Assembly (NCBI RefSeq): GCF_017875325.1
Contig: NZ_JAGGMN010000001.1
Coordinates: 2,805,766 to 2,869,765, forward strand
Length of the DNA stretch: 64,000 nucleotides
DNA from: Methanofollis sp. W23
GTDB taxonomy: Archaea; Halobacteriota; Methanomicrobia; Methanomicrobiales; Methanofollaceae
Reading direction: 5' to 3'
Position 1 is the first letter of the stretch, and every line of letters begins with the position of its first letter. A program made the position numbers and the translations under genes. Below, piece by piece: positions 43,041 to 51,649 of this stretch. The notes beneath the pieces were generated by a model. The model did no database searches and was not told the origin of the DNA. It saw only the letters and a list, made by a program, of their open reading frames with translations.

Positions 43041-43487
43041 TCACTCAAAATTCTCTGGCCGAGGAGGCATTCGACGGATTCTATAGATCCGCCCGTCCAT
43101 GGTCACGTCGACACGGAGTGTTTCGAGTGGTTCGTCGGTGTTGATGGTGGAACGCTCGATGGAGACAACATAGAACTCTTTGGGATAATCCGGGTCTGAG
43201 ATACTGAGCGTCGAGGCATCGAGCGTTCTGACCGAGATCTGGAACGAGACATTATTGATTGCTTCGGGAACTCATGGATGAGAAAGAGCAATAATAACAG
43301 CATCTGATCGAGAGATCGGTTCTGTAGAAGAATTGTCGTCATATTCAGATGGATTCATGGGCTGTTCCTGAACGCACCCGGCACAGTAAATAAAGAGGAC
43401 GAGGAGGAGTGCGATCACTCCTCCTCTCCTTCGGTCACGCGATCCATGCGTGGGACAGGGAACACTCGGAATGGTCCTTGCCTTCAA
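43041..43487 (-). pseudogene. Lipoprotein gene interrupted by an in-frame stop
   Basis: A lipoprotein signal (VIALLLVLFIYCAGCVQEQP) starts at about GTG 43418 behind GGAGAGGAGGA. The frame reaches TGA at 43272-43274 after RSDAVIIALSHP, then continues open in the same frame for 76 codons (VPEAINNVSFQISVRTLDAS, DYPKEFYVVSIERSTINTDE, IYRIRRMPPRPENFE) to a stop at 43041. The downstream part is clearly protein-like and suggests a PepSY-type exported domain. One base change (GGA or CGA to TGA) explains it. Confidence 0.65.
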
Positions 43488-43543
43488 TGACCCTGAGACT
43501 ATGGGTGTTCATATCTCTGGTGGCGGGATAAAATTGTTGACCT

Positions 43544-43854
43544 GGCTCTGGAGAATCCCTCGGTTACTCCTGGGATGGATTCGACTGAACGGCGTTCCCA
43601 CAGCCCCACACCGGGGGCTCCCTCGAAAATAGAGATTTCTCAAGCCCGCTCGCGCTCGCAGTCCTCGGAATGCGAAGATCAAAGATCTTCTGGACTTCCT
43701 CCGGTCGTCCCCCAGGATGACGATGGAGTCGGGGAGGCAACACATGGATGATCATGAAGGGGGTGTTGCCCTGTCCGCCGCCTCTCGCTTGCGTGGGGGA
43801 ACGCGGAGGCGTCGACCCCTCCCTCAAAACTATCAAAAGGATCTCTAAAGAGCC
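43544..43854 (+). repeat. Family A repeat, long degenerate form
   Basis: GGCTCTGGAGAATCCCTC on the left, AAGGATCTCTAAAGAGCC on the right, 311 bp, with an extra central module (CTCGCGCTCGCAGTCCTCGG, then GATCAAAGATCTTCTGGACT). The rest of 43488-44010 is non-coding. Confidence 0.7.
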
Positions 43855-44010
43855 AATCGTCCTCGTAAGGTCCATTGTTCTGCGGCCCCCAGGCTATCAC
43901 CTTTGTCGGGGTCATCACCCAGGTGGGACAGATTTCTGAAAGCCGCGCCCTTAGTCCTCTTGTCATTCTCGCGGCCAGATCGAAGCTGATAAATACACCC
44001 AGAGTACTGC

Positions 44011-44030
44011 CATTCTATTGTAGTAGAATG
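44011..44030. promoter_or_regulatory. Candidate BlaI operator
   Basis: An inverted repeat CATTCTA-TTGTAG-TAGAATG. A TATA-like GATAAATACA lies at 43988-43997, so the repeat sits at or near the predicted transcription start of blaI, as expected for an autorepressor. Confidence 0.55.
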
Positions 44031-44077
44031 ATCCGGGATACCCACATCCGATCCCCGGCCACAAGGGAGCCGTACAC

Positions 44078-44437
44078 ATGGCGATCAAATTATTTGACTC
44101 TGAATTGAGGGTCATGGAAGTCCTCTGGAAAGAGGGGGATACGACCGCGAAGCAGATCGCAGAGATCCTGAAAGAGCAGGTGGGCTGGAGCAAGACGACC
44201 ACCTATACGGTCATCAAAAAGTGCGTGGAGAAAGGAGCGATTCAAAGGATCGACCCGCACTTTGTGTGCCGCCCGCGTGTCACGCGGGAAGACGCACAGG
44301 AATTTGAAACAGATGAACTTATCGAGAAGATGTACGACGGTGCTGCCGACCAACTTGTCGCCTCTATATTAGGGCGCAAGAACCTGTCCAGAGACGAGAT
44401 CGAGCACCTGAAGCAGATCGTCAACAGTCTGGAATGA
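44078..44437 (+). CDS. blaI: BlaI/MecI/CopY-family repressor
   Basis: 119 aa winged-helix repressor: LFDSELRVMEVLWKEGDTTA, KQIAEILKEQVGWSKTTTYT as helix-turn-helix, VIKKCVEKGAIQRI as wing, and a C-terminal dimerisation part (LIEKMYDGAADQLVASILGR). In bacteria such repressors are cut by a BlaR1-type membrane protease. The gene for such a protease follows 10 bp later, so this is a complete sensor-repressor pair. Its use in an archaeon suggests transfer from Firmicutes. Confidence 0.9.
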   Translation: MAIKLFDSELRVMEVLWKEGDTTAKQIAEILKEQVGWSKTTTYTVIKKCVEKGAIQRIDPHFVCRPRVTREDAQEFETDELIEKMYDGAADQLVASILGRKNLSRDEIEHLKQIVNSLE

Positions 44438-44447
44438 GGTGGTGGGT

Positions 44448-46073
44448 ATGTCGATACTCAGTATGACACTCTCCGCGTCTATCCTCATACTGGTGGTCGT
44501 GGCGGTCCGTGCGATGTTCCTGCTCAGGCTACCCAAAATTACCTTTCTGGTACTGTGGGGCATTGTGGTGTGCCGTTTGCTCGTTCCGTATTCCATACCG
44601 TCGCGGTTTAGCGTCTATACGCTGATGGACCGGGTGGGAAGTATGTTCTCGGAACAGATTGTCACTCCGATCTCGACAGCTGAAGGGATTCACTCTCTTG
44701 TTATCGCTTCAGAAACACCCGCACCCTCAGTATCGTCTGCCCTGTCCGTCTCCCCCCTGACACTGGTGTGGTTGGCCGGCATCTTCGTCTGTGCCCTGTT
44801 CTTCATCGTCACGCATGTACGATGCCGTCGAGAATACCGGACGGCGTTGCCGGTTGAGAGCGACTTTGTGGCTGCGTGGCAACGGGAACATCCGACATGG
44901 CGACCTGTGCAGGTCAAACGTTCAGATACAATTTCCGCTCCGTTGACATACGGGATCATCAAGCCGGTGGTATTGTTGCCGAAATCAATGGATTATACCG
45001 ACAAACGTCAGTTGCGGTATGTCCTTGCCCATGAGTACACGCACGTCATGCGGTTTGATACGCTGGCAAAGAGTCTGCTGGCTGCTGCTCTGTGCGTTCA
45101 CTGGTTCAATCCTGTGGTGTGGGTGATGTATGTCCTTGCAAACCGGGATATCGAACTTGCCTGCGATGAAGCGATCGTGCGGACGTTTGGTGAGACGACG
45201 AGATCTGCGTATGCTCGTACCCTCATCACCATGGAGGAAAAGAAAAGCGGACTGACTACTTTATGCAACAACTTCAGCAGAAATGCGATTGAAGAAAGGA
45301 TCGTGTCCATCATGAAAACAAAGAAAACGACGACTTTTGGTATTGTCCTGGCACTGGTGCTTGTTGTTGGTACTGCAGCAGTATTTGCAACATCAGGCAT
45401 ATCAAGAATCGCAATTGGAGATTACACCGCTGGCATCACATATGTGGTCGAGGGAGAAAATGATAATTTTCAGACAACCCTAAATGTCCCTACTGAGCAG
45501 GATTTATTATCTGAATATGGTGCATATGGCATCTCTTTTGATGAAAAAGGTAAAATGTGTTTTAATGGAGAGCCCGTCAGATACTTTTGGGATGGTGCCG
45601 AATTAGACGATAATGCATCGTCTGTCTATTACGAATACCTTAACGCTGATGGTACGGTTGATGTCCATACAACGCGAAACGTGATAGACAATGGAGATGG
45701 GAGTGAAAATCCTTTTGGTGAATTAATAGGAATTGAAAGATATAGCCAAGAGGAATATAAACAAAGAGACCTGTCTGATTTGAAAAAGTCGTCTGGACCG
45801 GACACCTATGTAGCGGACGTATCGGGAGGATCCGGACAGGATGAATCAGTTGCACAGAGGTTTTCCAAGTATAAGGGATATGGAATTGAGTACAGAGAAC
45901 GAGAAGGAGGCAGCGTTGGCAACGTCTATTATAACGGACAAATGGTACGGTTGTTTATAGATGAAAACAAATGGGGGGGAATTTTTACCTATCGGTCTGT
46001 TGATGGTGGTGAAATCATTGTTCATACGATTTATGACGAAAATGGAAAGTTGGTTGGAGTGGAAAAAGAATAA
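44448..46073 (+). CDS. BlaR1-type M56 membrane metallopeptidase with duplicated sensor domain
   Basis: 541 aa from ATG 44448 (SD GAGGTGGTG). Several N-terminal helices surround a gluzincin site: HEYTH at His195-His199 with Glu236 in RDIELACDE as third ligand. A further helix (GIVLALVLVVGTAAVFAT, about residues 304-321) leads to an extracellular part made of two copies of a domain, around 360-430 (YGAYGISFDEKGKMCFNGEP) and 478-541 (YKGYGIEYREREG, NVYYNGQMVRLFID). There is no penicillin-binding domain, so the signal is not a beta-lactam. It probably cleaves BlaI upon sensing. The 3' half is noticeably AT-rich. Confidence 0.88.
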   Translation: MSILSMTLSASILILVVVAVRAMFLLRLPKITFLVLWGIVVCRLLVPYSIPSRFSVYTLMDRVGSMFSEQIVTPISTAEGIHSLVIASETPAPSVSSALSVSPLTLVWLAGIFVCALFFIVTHVRCRREYRTALPVESDFVAAWQREHPTWRPVQVKRSDTISAPLTYGIIKPVVLLPKSMDYTDKRQLRYVLAHEYTHVMRFDTLAKSLLAAALCVHWFNPVVWVMYVLANRDIELACDEAIVRTFGETTRSAYARTLITMEEKKSGLTTLCNNFSRNAIEERIVSIMKTKKTTTFGIVLALVLVVGTAAVFATSGISRIAIGDYTAGITYVVEGENDNFQTTLNVPTEQDLLSEYGAYGISFDEKGKMCFNGEPVRYFWDGAELDDNASSVYYEYLNADGTVDVHTTRNVIDNGDGSENPFGELIGIERYSQEEYKQRDLSDLKKSSGPDTYVADVSGGSGQDESVAQRFSKYKGYGIEYREREGGSVGNVYYNGQMVRLFIDENKWGGIFTYRSVDGGEIIVHTIYDENGKLVGVEKE

Positions 46074-46528
46074 GTAACTGCTCTTTCTCTTCTCGTCAGG
46101 GGCATCCAGGGTTATTTCAGCCTGGAGACGGCAGTTCCAATCCCGGAAAATTATCCTTGTGTTCTGGTTGTGGGCCGCCTCGAGTCGGTATGTGGGCGGG
46201 AGTGGACCCTATCAGAGAGTTTTCTGGCGAAGTGTAGGGGTATCGTTGATGGGTTGAACGAGAGGGAGATGCAGGCAGTGCGCGAAAGATATCCTTCTCC
46301 TCACAACCGGGAGGAGGTACGTTATGATTTTTCAAACCTTCCCACATTCCCACGTCGGGAGTTCCCTCGGAGCATCGGGGGAGGGCACCCTGGTTTTTAG
46401 GATCTTTTTTTAGCTTTTTCGGCCCTACTTTCATTTCGACGGCCCGGAGGATGCGAGTGAGAGCGTTTTCGAGAAGACCAATAAGTCTCACGCCCTTTTC
46501 TTCAATTTGTTTCACACCTCAACTAAGC
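46074..46528. other. Non-coding gap between convergent genes
   Basis: No gene can be supported; an open frame at 46170-46400 has no recognisable product. A T-rich stretch (GGATCTTTTTTTAGC at about 46400) could serve as terminator for the BlaR1 gene. Confidence 0.35.
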
Positions 46529-47533
46529 TCAGAAGAGCAGCCAGACTCCGAATCCGATCAGGATAATTCCACTACTGACTTTCATTATTTCTCTGTATTC
46601 TCTTATCTTACTCAATGAAACATATCCTCCGAAGATCCCGATTCCGATAAACGGCGTAAGCACTCCGAGACCGAAAATCAATAGGAGCGAGAGGTCCTGT
46701 ATCGTGCCGTCGATCAGGATCTTGCTCAGCAATATGAGGATCATCGGTGCGGCACACGGTGCTTTGACGATCGAGAACAGCATGCCCAGGAGGAATAATC
46801 CGGCCAGCGAGGTTGAATATTTCCGTACCGAGGAATCAATGAAATTGTTCGTGGTCACCGGGAACGTTATCAACCCTGTCAGGCTAACCCCCGCGAGTAT
46901 CGTGATCAGTCCCGCTGCGACTGATAGATAAGGCCCGAATCTGCCAAGCGATATCCCCACCAGCAGGACGCAACATCCCATGATGATGTATGCGGCAACC
47001 AACCCCATGCCGAATATCAACGAGTTCATGAGACTGCTTCTCAGACCTTTGCAAGAACCGGTGACATATACCAGTATAAACCCCAATATTGCCATCAGGC
47101 AGGGTGAAAAGCCGGAGAAGAGGCCCAATGAATATGCAAGCGGGATGTTCCAACTTATTGCAGGTGGCCCGCTCTCCTCTTCGGTTCCGGAGAGAGATTG
47201 TCTGATCGCCACTCTGACATTCTCTTCGGTGATCTCCTCTCGGGGAATTTTGATCGTGCTGTTCACGACCACCGCGGGAACTTCGAAAAATCCATATTGA
47301 TGCCATCGTTCCCATCCATCAGGTGTATTGACATCAATTTTTTCCACATTCAATGATTCCCCATATATTTCTTCCAGATCTGAAATTATCGGGGAGGTAT
47401 CTTCGCATTCGAGACATCGGGGCGCGTGAAAATATTCTAATTGAATAACGGATGCATCGACGGTAGGAATTAAGCCGATGAAACTGATAATCACTGCAAC
47501 GGCAATAACCTGGAAAATAAATCTATTGCCCAT
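46529..47533 (-). CDS. Thioredoxin-like/CcdA fusion (thiol-disulfide electron transfer)
   Basis: 334 aa. A signal-like helix (FQVIAVAVIISFIGLIPTV) precedes a thioredoxin-fold domain with CLEC (Cys40, Cys43) on the outer side and VPAVVV as the cis-Pro region. A six-helix CcdA/DsbD-type membrane domain follows, with the redox Cys145 (GFSPCLMAIL) and Cys260 (VKAPCAAPM). It should carry reducing power across the membrane to extracellular disulfides, like a minimal DsbD. Composition is more AT-rich than the housekeeping genes. Confidence 0.85.
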   Translation of the reverse strand: MGNRFIFQVIAVAVIISFIGLIPTVDASVIQLEYFHAPRCLECEDTSPIISDLEEIYGESLNVEKIDVNTPDGWERWHQYGFFEVPAVVVNSTIKIPREEITEENVRVAIRQSLSGTEEESGPPAISWNIPLAYSLGLFSGFSPCLMAILGFILVYVTGSCKGLRSSLMNSLIFGMGLVAAYIIMGCCVLLVGISLGRFGPYLSVAAGLITILAGVSLTGLITFPVTTNNFIDSSVRKYSTSLAGLFLLGMLFSIVKAPCAAPMILILLSKILIDGTIQDLSLLLIFGLGVLTPFIGIGIFGGYVSLSKIREYREIMKVSSGIILIGFGVWLLF

Positions 47534-47683
47534 ATTAATGTCCCTCGTTCACGAATCGCGTATTTCGATGAACCGGGCGGTTCAAATTCATCGGACAATA
47601 CATCTCGATTCCTTTCTATGATACGAAATGATGGGCTTTTCTGCGTGCGTTATTCTATGGTTCGGAAGATGATGCGCACGCCT

Positions 47684-48421
47684 TCATTTCCTCTTGCTCC
47701 GAAGGATCAAAAAAGTCCCCAGTAAGGCAAGGATACTCAGATGGAGACCAAACCCCGGAACGGTCCGACCTGATGGTTCCATCTCCAGATCACATTCGTT
47801 CGTCAGATTCTCGAACTCGATTTCACGATGGAGATCTTTATACCCCTCTTTCCTGACGGTGATGTTCTGCCGGTATCCCGGTGCGTTCTCTATCAGGTAC
47901 CTGCCGTCCTGGTCCGTGGTGTTCGTCACCGTGAGAGGTTCGTTGTCGAGCGTAAATTCCGACTCGAATTCTATCGATGCACCGGCGATCGGGCCGTTGT
48001 CCGGATCAGTCACCCTGCCCGAGACGGTGATCGCCGGAGGCGGGGGCAACCCGATGTGGATAGTCACGTTCAGGGTTTTTTCAGCCCGGTTTCCAAGATT
48101 ATCAGTTGCTATGACAGTTATCGTGTTCTTTCCTGCGGAGACCGGCACAGAGCATGCGAATGTCGTCCCGTTCCCGCACGCAACTTCTCCTGTATTACTC
48201 TGAACAACCACATTCCGTATTCCTGAAGGAGCAGAGACTTCACCGACAACTGCAACATGAGGTGGAACGACGTCGATCCAGCCCTCATCTCCTTCACTAG
48301 GGGAGGTGACAATGAGATTTATTGGCTCTTCGGGGTGTGCCGTCTGTTCAGAGGGAAGACCGGAGCATACTGCAGGAAGCGTGATGACCATCAGTATGAC
48401 AATAACCGGGGGTATATGCAT
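47684..48421 (-). CDS. Exported PGF-CTERM-type protein with carboxypeptidase regulatory-like domain
   Basis: 245 aa from ATG 48421. It has a signal peptide (PPVIVILMVITLPAVCSG), an Ig-like region (VVGEVSAPSGIRNVVVQSNT), a CarboxypepD_reg-like fold (SGRVTDPDNGPIAGASIEFE, TDQDGRYLIENAPGYRQNI), and a C-terminal sorting signal: PGFG, a hydrophobic helix LHLSILALLGTFLIL, and RSKRK. This tripartite end is that of archaeosortase substrates. It is the second gene of a pair with the metalloprotease. Confidence 0.8.
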   Translation of the reverse strand: MHIPPVIVILMVITLPAVCSGLPSEQTAHPEEPINLIVTSPSEGDEGWIDVVPPHVAVVGEVSAPSGIRNVVVQSNTGEVACGNGTTFACSVPVSAGKNTITVIATDNLGNRAEKTLNVTIHIGLPPPPAITVSGRVTDPDNGPIAGASIEFESEFTLDNEPLTVTNTTDQDGRYLIENAPGYRQNITVRKEGYKDLHREIEFENLTNECDLEMEPSGRTVPGFGLHLSILALLGTFLILRSKRK

Positions 48422-48452
48422 TGCCGATCCCTGTCCAAAAAAGAGGGGGGGA

Positions 48453-49748
48453 TCAACCCCACGGCGTGGCGTCGATCGGATCAAGAGTTCCGTCATTGTC
48501 ATAATCACCCCAACCGATGAACCGCCTGGTGGACGTACTGATTGTTGATGTGTTGTATAAATATCTCATAACGCTGTTGGTTGAAGAAGAACATGAGACA
48601 TGATTTGTATTGGTGTACATATCGTGCATCGGGCTGACAGCAAGAATACTAGACTGGCCGCAGAACGTCCCAGGTGCCTCATATTCGTCGAGGGCACCAT
48701 AGAGGTGTAATGATTCATGCTCATAACTCCCGGGAACCGAATTGAACCTTCCCCAGTCTGCCTTACCCCAGTATGAAAGTGCGGTTCTGTCTGCATAACC
48801 CTGATCCGGGCCTACCGCATAGCCACCCATATCGTCATGGGTCAAATACAAGAGTATAACCGTATCTGCTCCAGACCAACTTTTGATCGATCTCGCCATG
48901 TCATCTGTCGTTCGTCCATCACCGTTGCTATCAGAATAGCCAATATTACTTGCCGCTTCTTCCATCCACCCATTTACTCCCCAGGCATCGCTATTATCAC
49001 CAGTATTTGCTCCAGAAACAGTTACAGTATAAATCCCGCCTTCGTTGACAGCATTAGCACCTGAAGGCGCTTGTTGTCTTATTTCATGTGTCCCATAATA
49101 TGCATCATCCAGTGCGTCATCTTGATGTGTGGTGGTCCATGCTCCGTCACTGCTTTGAGTCTGGAAATTCGTGATAATGTAAAGGTAGTACATCTTTCCA
49201 TGTGCGTAGGGTGCTGACCGAGTACTGGGAGAAATGTAATGCTTGATCTGGTTATCGGGTGGGAAGAAGTCACAGTGATAGTTCTGATGATCCTTCGCAA
49301 GTTGTTCTCTGTGCGTCTGGACAAAAGCTACGGTTTGCTCAGTATTGAGCCCTAGAACGGAGCCTAATTCTTTGCCAAAGATGTCCAGATCATGTATGCG
49401 GTAATAACCATCGTCCACATCATAATACCTGACCAGTACTTTTTCTTCAAGGTGTTGGGAATATCTCTTGATCTCTTCCTCGGATAAGTCCCATTTCATC
49501 TTTTCGTTCCAATAGGTCAGGTAGGTTATTGTACTCTCGATGATCACTCCATCGTCTTTTTCCCTGAGGGACTGTAATTTTTCATCCGATGGTACAACAA
49601 CCGGCTCCGGTACGGGCACATCGATACCGATGATGTTTGTTTTCTCACATTTTTCGTCGCTGGCGCTCACTAACGGCACCATCGTCACGCTCACCAGCAC
49701 TACTGCTAGGAGCATGGAGAATGCCCGCGTTCCAATTCTTTTTACCAT
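48453..49748 (-). CDS. Secreted metalloprotease-like protein with HExxHxxGxxDE motif
   Basis: 431 aa from ATG 49748, SD GGAGGAAAGACAC. The signal peptide (MLLAVVLVSVTMVPLVSA) is followed by a region with no recognised fold, then a zinc-protease motif YEHESLHLYGALDEYE (His344, Glu345, His348, Asp354/Glu355), reminiscent of metzincin-like M64-type sites. The C-terminus DYDNDGTLDPIDATPWG is a dockerin- or calcium-loop-like sequence. The PGF-CTERM protein starts 31 bp downstream and may be its surface partner. Substrate unknown. Confidence 0.75.
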   Translation of the reverse strand: MVKRIGTRAFSMLLAVVLVSVTMVPLVSASDEKCEKTNIIGIDVPVPEPVVVPSDEKLQSLREKDDGVIIESTITYLTYWNEKMKWDLSEEEIKRYSQHLEEKVLVRYYDVDDGYYRIHDLDIFGKELGSVLGLNTEQTVAFVQTHREQLAKDHQNYHCDFFPPDNQIKHYISPSTRSAPYAHGKMYYLYIITNFQTQSSDGAWTTTHQDDALDDAYYGTHEIRQQAPSGANAVNEGGIYTVTVSGANTGDNSDAWGVNGWMEEAASNIGYSDSNGDGRTTDDMARSIKSWSGADTVILLYLTHDDMGGYAVGPDQGYADRTALSYWGKADWGRFNSVPGSYEHESLHLYGALDEYEAPGTFCGQSSILAVSPMHDMYTNTNHVSCSSSTNSVMRYLYNTSTISTSTRRFIGWGDYDNDGTLDPIDATPWG

Positions 49749-49781
49749 GTGTCTTTCCTCCATTCTCTCCCAGAGGCAGAC

Positions 49782-49810
49782 GTACACGCTTAAGTAGAGG
49801 AGACGCGTAC
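49782..49810. promoter_or_regulatory. Inverted repeat upstream of the metalloprotease gene
   Basis: GTACACG (49782-49788) and CGCGTAC (49804-49810) are near-complementary arms 15 bp apart, 34-62 bp before the start. A further AT-rich block (AATATATTTGTATTAATATA) lies at about 49908. Either could be part of the promoter. Confidence 0.3.
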
Positions 49811-50180
49811 ATTCCCTTTGCCTCCGGGCAGTGTGGGGGTCCGTCAGCACCTAGACATTGGCAACGGAACCCTACTGGGGGACCGAATCGGCCTCCACGG
49901 CGTCAAATATATTTGTATTAATATATGTAGTTTCTCGCACGATCGTCTAATTGTCGTCGGGATTTCGCTCGCCCTAACGGACATGTATGACCTAAAAAAT
50001 GTACATGCTGATTTCCCGGATCTCTCGGTAGCCCGTTGGTGTGATAACATTCTCTTGTGCGTCTTCGATCTTCTGCTCCTACACGAGATGGATTGGTCGG
50101 TGATCGGACGTGCTGCCTCCTGAAGGAGTGCTCACTCGCGGCTTCCTCGCCGCCCTCCTACCACAAAAAAGAGGAAAATC

Positions 50181-50405
50181 TGCTCTGTAGAATACCTCAC
50201 CCTTGGTTCGAGTATGATTCAAACGCCTTCCCACAGCCCCACACCGGAGGCTCAGCCCTCGAAACCCTGGGATGACATGGGTCAGGGAAGGCGGCATGGG
50301 CGACCATGACGAGGGCGTTGCCGTCCTCGACCCTATCATGTGGCAGGGTGTGTGCGGGGGGGGGGCGGCCAGCCTCCCACAGAGATGGTCATAGAGAGGA
50401 TTTAC
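50181..50405 (+). repeat. Family A repeat running into family B
   Basis: GCTCTGTAGAATACCTCACC on the left; the expected right end GAGGATTT-CTACAGAGCC is replaced after GAGGATTTAC by the start of a family B copy (CCATGAAAATGATCCAGAAG). This suggests B inserted into, or recombined at, the A end. 49811-50180 shows no gene. Confidence 0.7.
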
Positions 50406-51163
50406 CATGAAAATGATCCAGAAGATCCTCTCTTCAAGTTTGCATGAGATTTTGAACTCGTCATATCACGTTGAAGCCAATACACAGGGGATAGAAAATT
50501 CTTCTCATGGATCGGCCGCCCCCATCGACGAGATTTCCCTGCCATCTCGCGCCGGGGGCTCTGCCCCCGGACCCCCCACAGACCGAAGATAGGTGGGGGC
50601 GGCGATGGAGCGGTGTTCACACCAGTTCCCCTGTCACAAGGAGAAGGATCAAAGATCCTTCCACACCCAGAGACCTGCGCTATGAAATTTTCATCCCATA
50701 TGCTTGAGGCGTGCTTTCCTCTCATGAAAAAAATTACTATGAAAATGATCCAGAAGACCATCACTCCAAGATTGCATGGCGATTTTACTCCACCAAACAC
50801 CTTCTAGACTGATACGCAGAGGACAGATACTCCGTATGAACGATTCTCCCTTTTGCCTTCCCCGCCCAATCGCAATCCCGGGGGTCCGGGGGCAGCGCCC
50901 CCGGCACGAAGATGTGGGAAGGCGTGATAGAATGATCAGACGTGCCGCCCCGATCATAGAATCTTCCCCGCTGTCTCGCGCCGGGGGGCGTTGCCGCCCG
51001 GACCCCCCACGGACCGAAGATAGGTGGGGGCGGCATGATGCTCGACTTTGATTCACTCCTCGAACGCAAGGATGAGGGTCAAGAATCAATCCAGATCTGA
51101 TCCGATATTTTCATCCCGTATGCTTGAGGCGTGTTCTCGCCTCATGAAAAATTCTACAGAGCC
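50406..51163 (+). repeat. Two family B repeats in tandem
   Basis: Copy 1 is 50406-50736 and copy 2 is 50737-51163, each starting ATGAAAATGATCCAGAAGA. Copy 2 ends GAAAAATTCTACAGAGCC followed by seven A. Copy 1 ends in the same tail (GCTTGAGGCGTGCTTTCCTC) but with ATTACTATGAAA instead of the TTCTACAGAGCC end. Both include the hairpin plus GATAGGTGGGGGCGGC module. Confidence 0.8.
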
Positions 51164-51184
51164 AAAAAAAGAAGAAAAAAACTC

Positions 51185-51649
51185 TCAGATAATATGCCCG
51201 GGGATATCGTCCTTCAGGTACCAGTCGCAGTACAGACAGTGCAGCCCCCGCTTTGTCACCTCGAACCTGCTCTTGATCGGTTCGTTGGTGTTGGAGATGC
51301 ACCCTGGATTCGGGCACCTGACCACGCCCAGGAGCACCTGCGGGATCTCGACTCCCATCTTCTCGCAGACCAGGTAGTCCCTGATGATGTTGATCGTGGC
51401 ATGTGGGGCGATGAGGGCGATGCGGTCGACCTCCTCGGCGCAGAGTTCGCGCTCCTCGATCTTGACGATGTCCTTCTTGCCCGACTTCTCGCTTGCCACA
51501 TTGGTGGCGATGGAGAGGCACTCGTCGGTCGTCCCGGTGATCCCGAGGATCTTGAGGACATTGAGGGCCTCGCCCGCGGTGATGTGGTCGATCACTGTCC
51601 CGTTCCTGATCGGACTGATCTGTAACAGCACCCCTGGTTCCTCTTTCAT
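51185..51649 (-). CDS. pyrI: Aspartate carbamoyltransferase regulatory subunit
   Basis: 154 aa. It binds nucleotide effectors and holds PyrB trimers together. The N-terminal allosteric domain (LLQISPIRNGTVIDHITAGE) and C-terminal zinc site (VVRCPNPGCISNTNEPIKSR ... CLYCDW, four Cys) are intact. It overlaps the end of pyrB by 4 bp. Standard archaeal length. Confidence 0.95.
   Translation of the reverse strand: MKEEPGVLLQISPIRNGTVIDHITAGEALNVLKILGITGTTDECLSIATNVASEKSGKKDIVKIEERELCAEEVDRIALIAPHATINIIRDYLVCEKMGVEIPQVLLGVVRCPNPGCISNTNEPIKSRFEVTKRGLHCLYCDWYLKDDIPGHII

Noticed and set aside
46170..46400. 76-aa plus-strand frame
   Set aside because: No SD, no recognised motif and ordinary composition for non-coding DNA; kept as gap.
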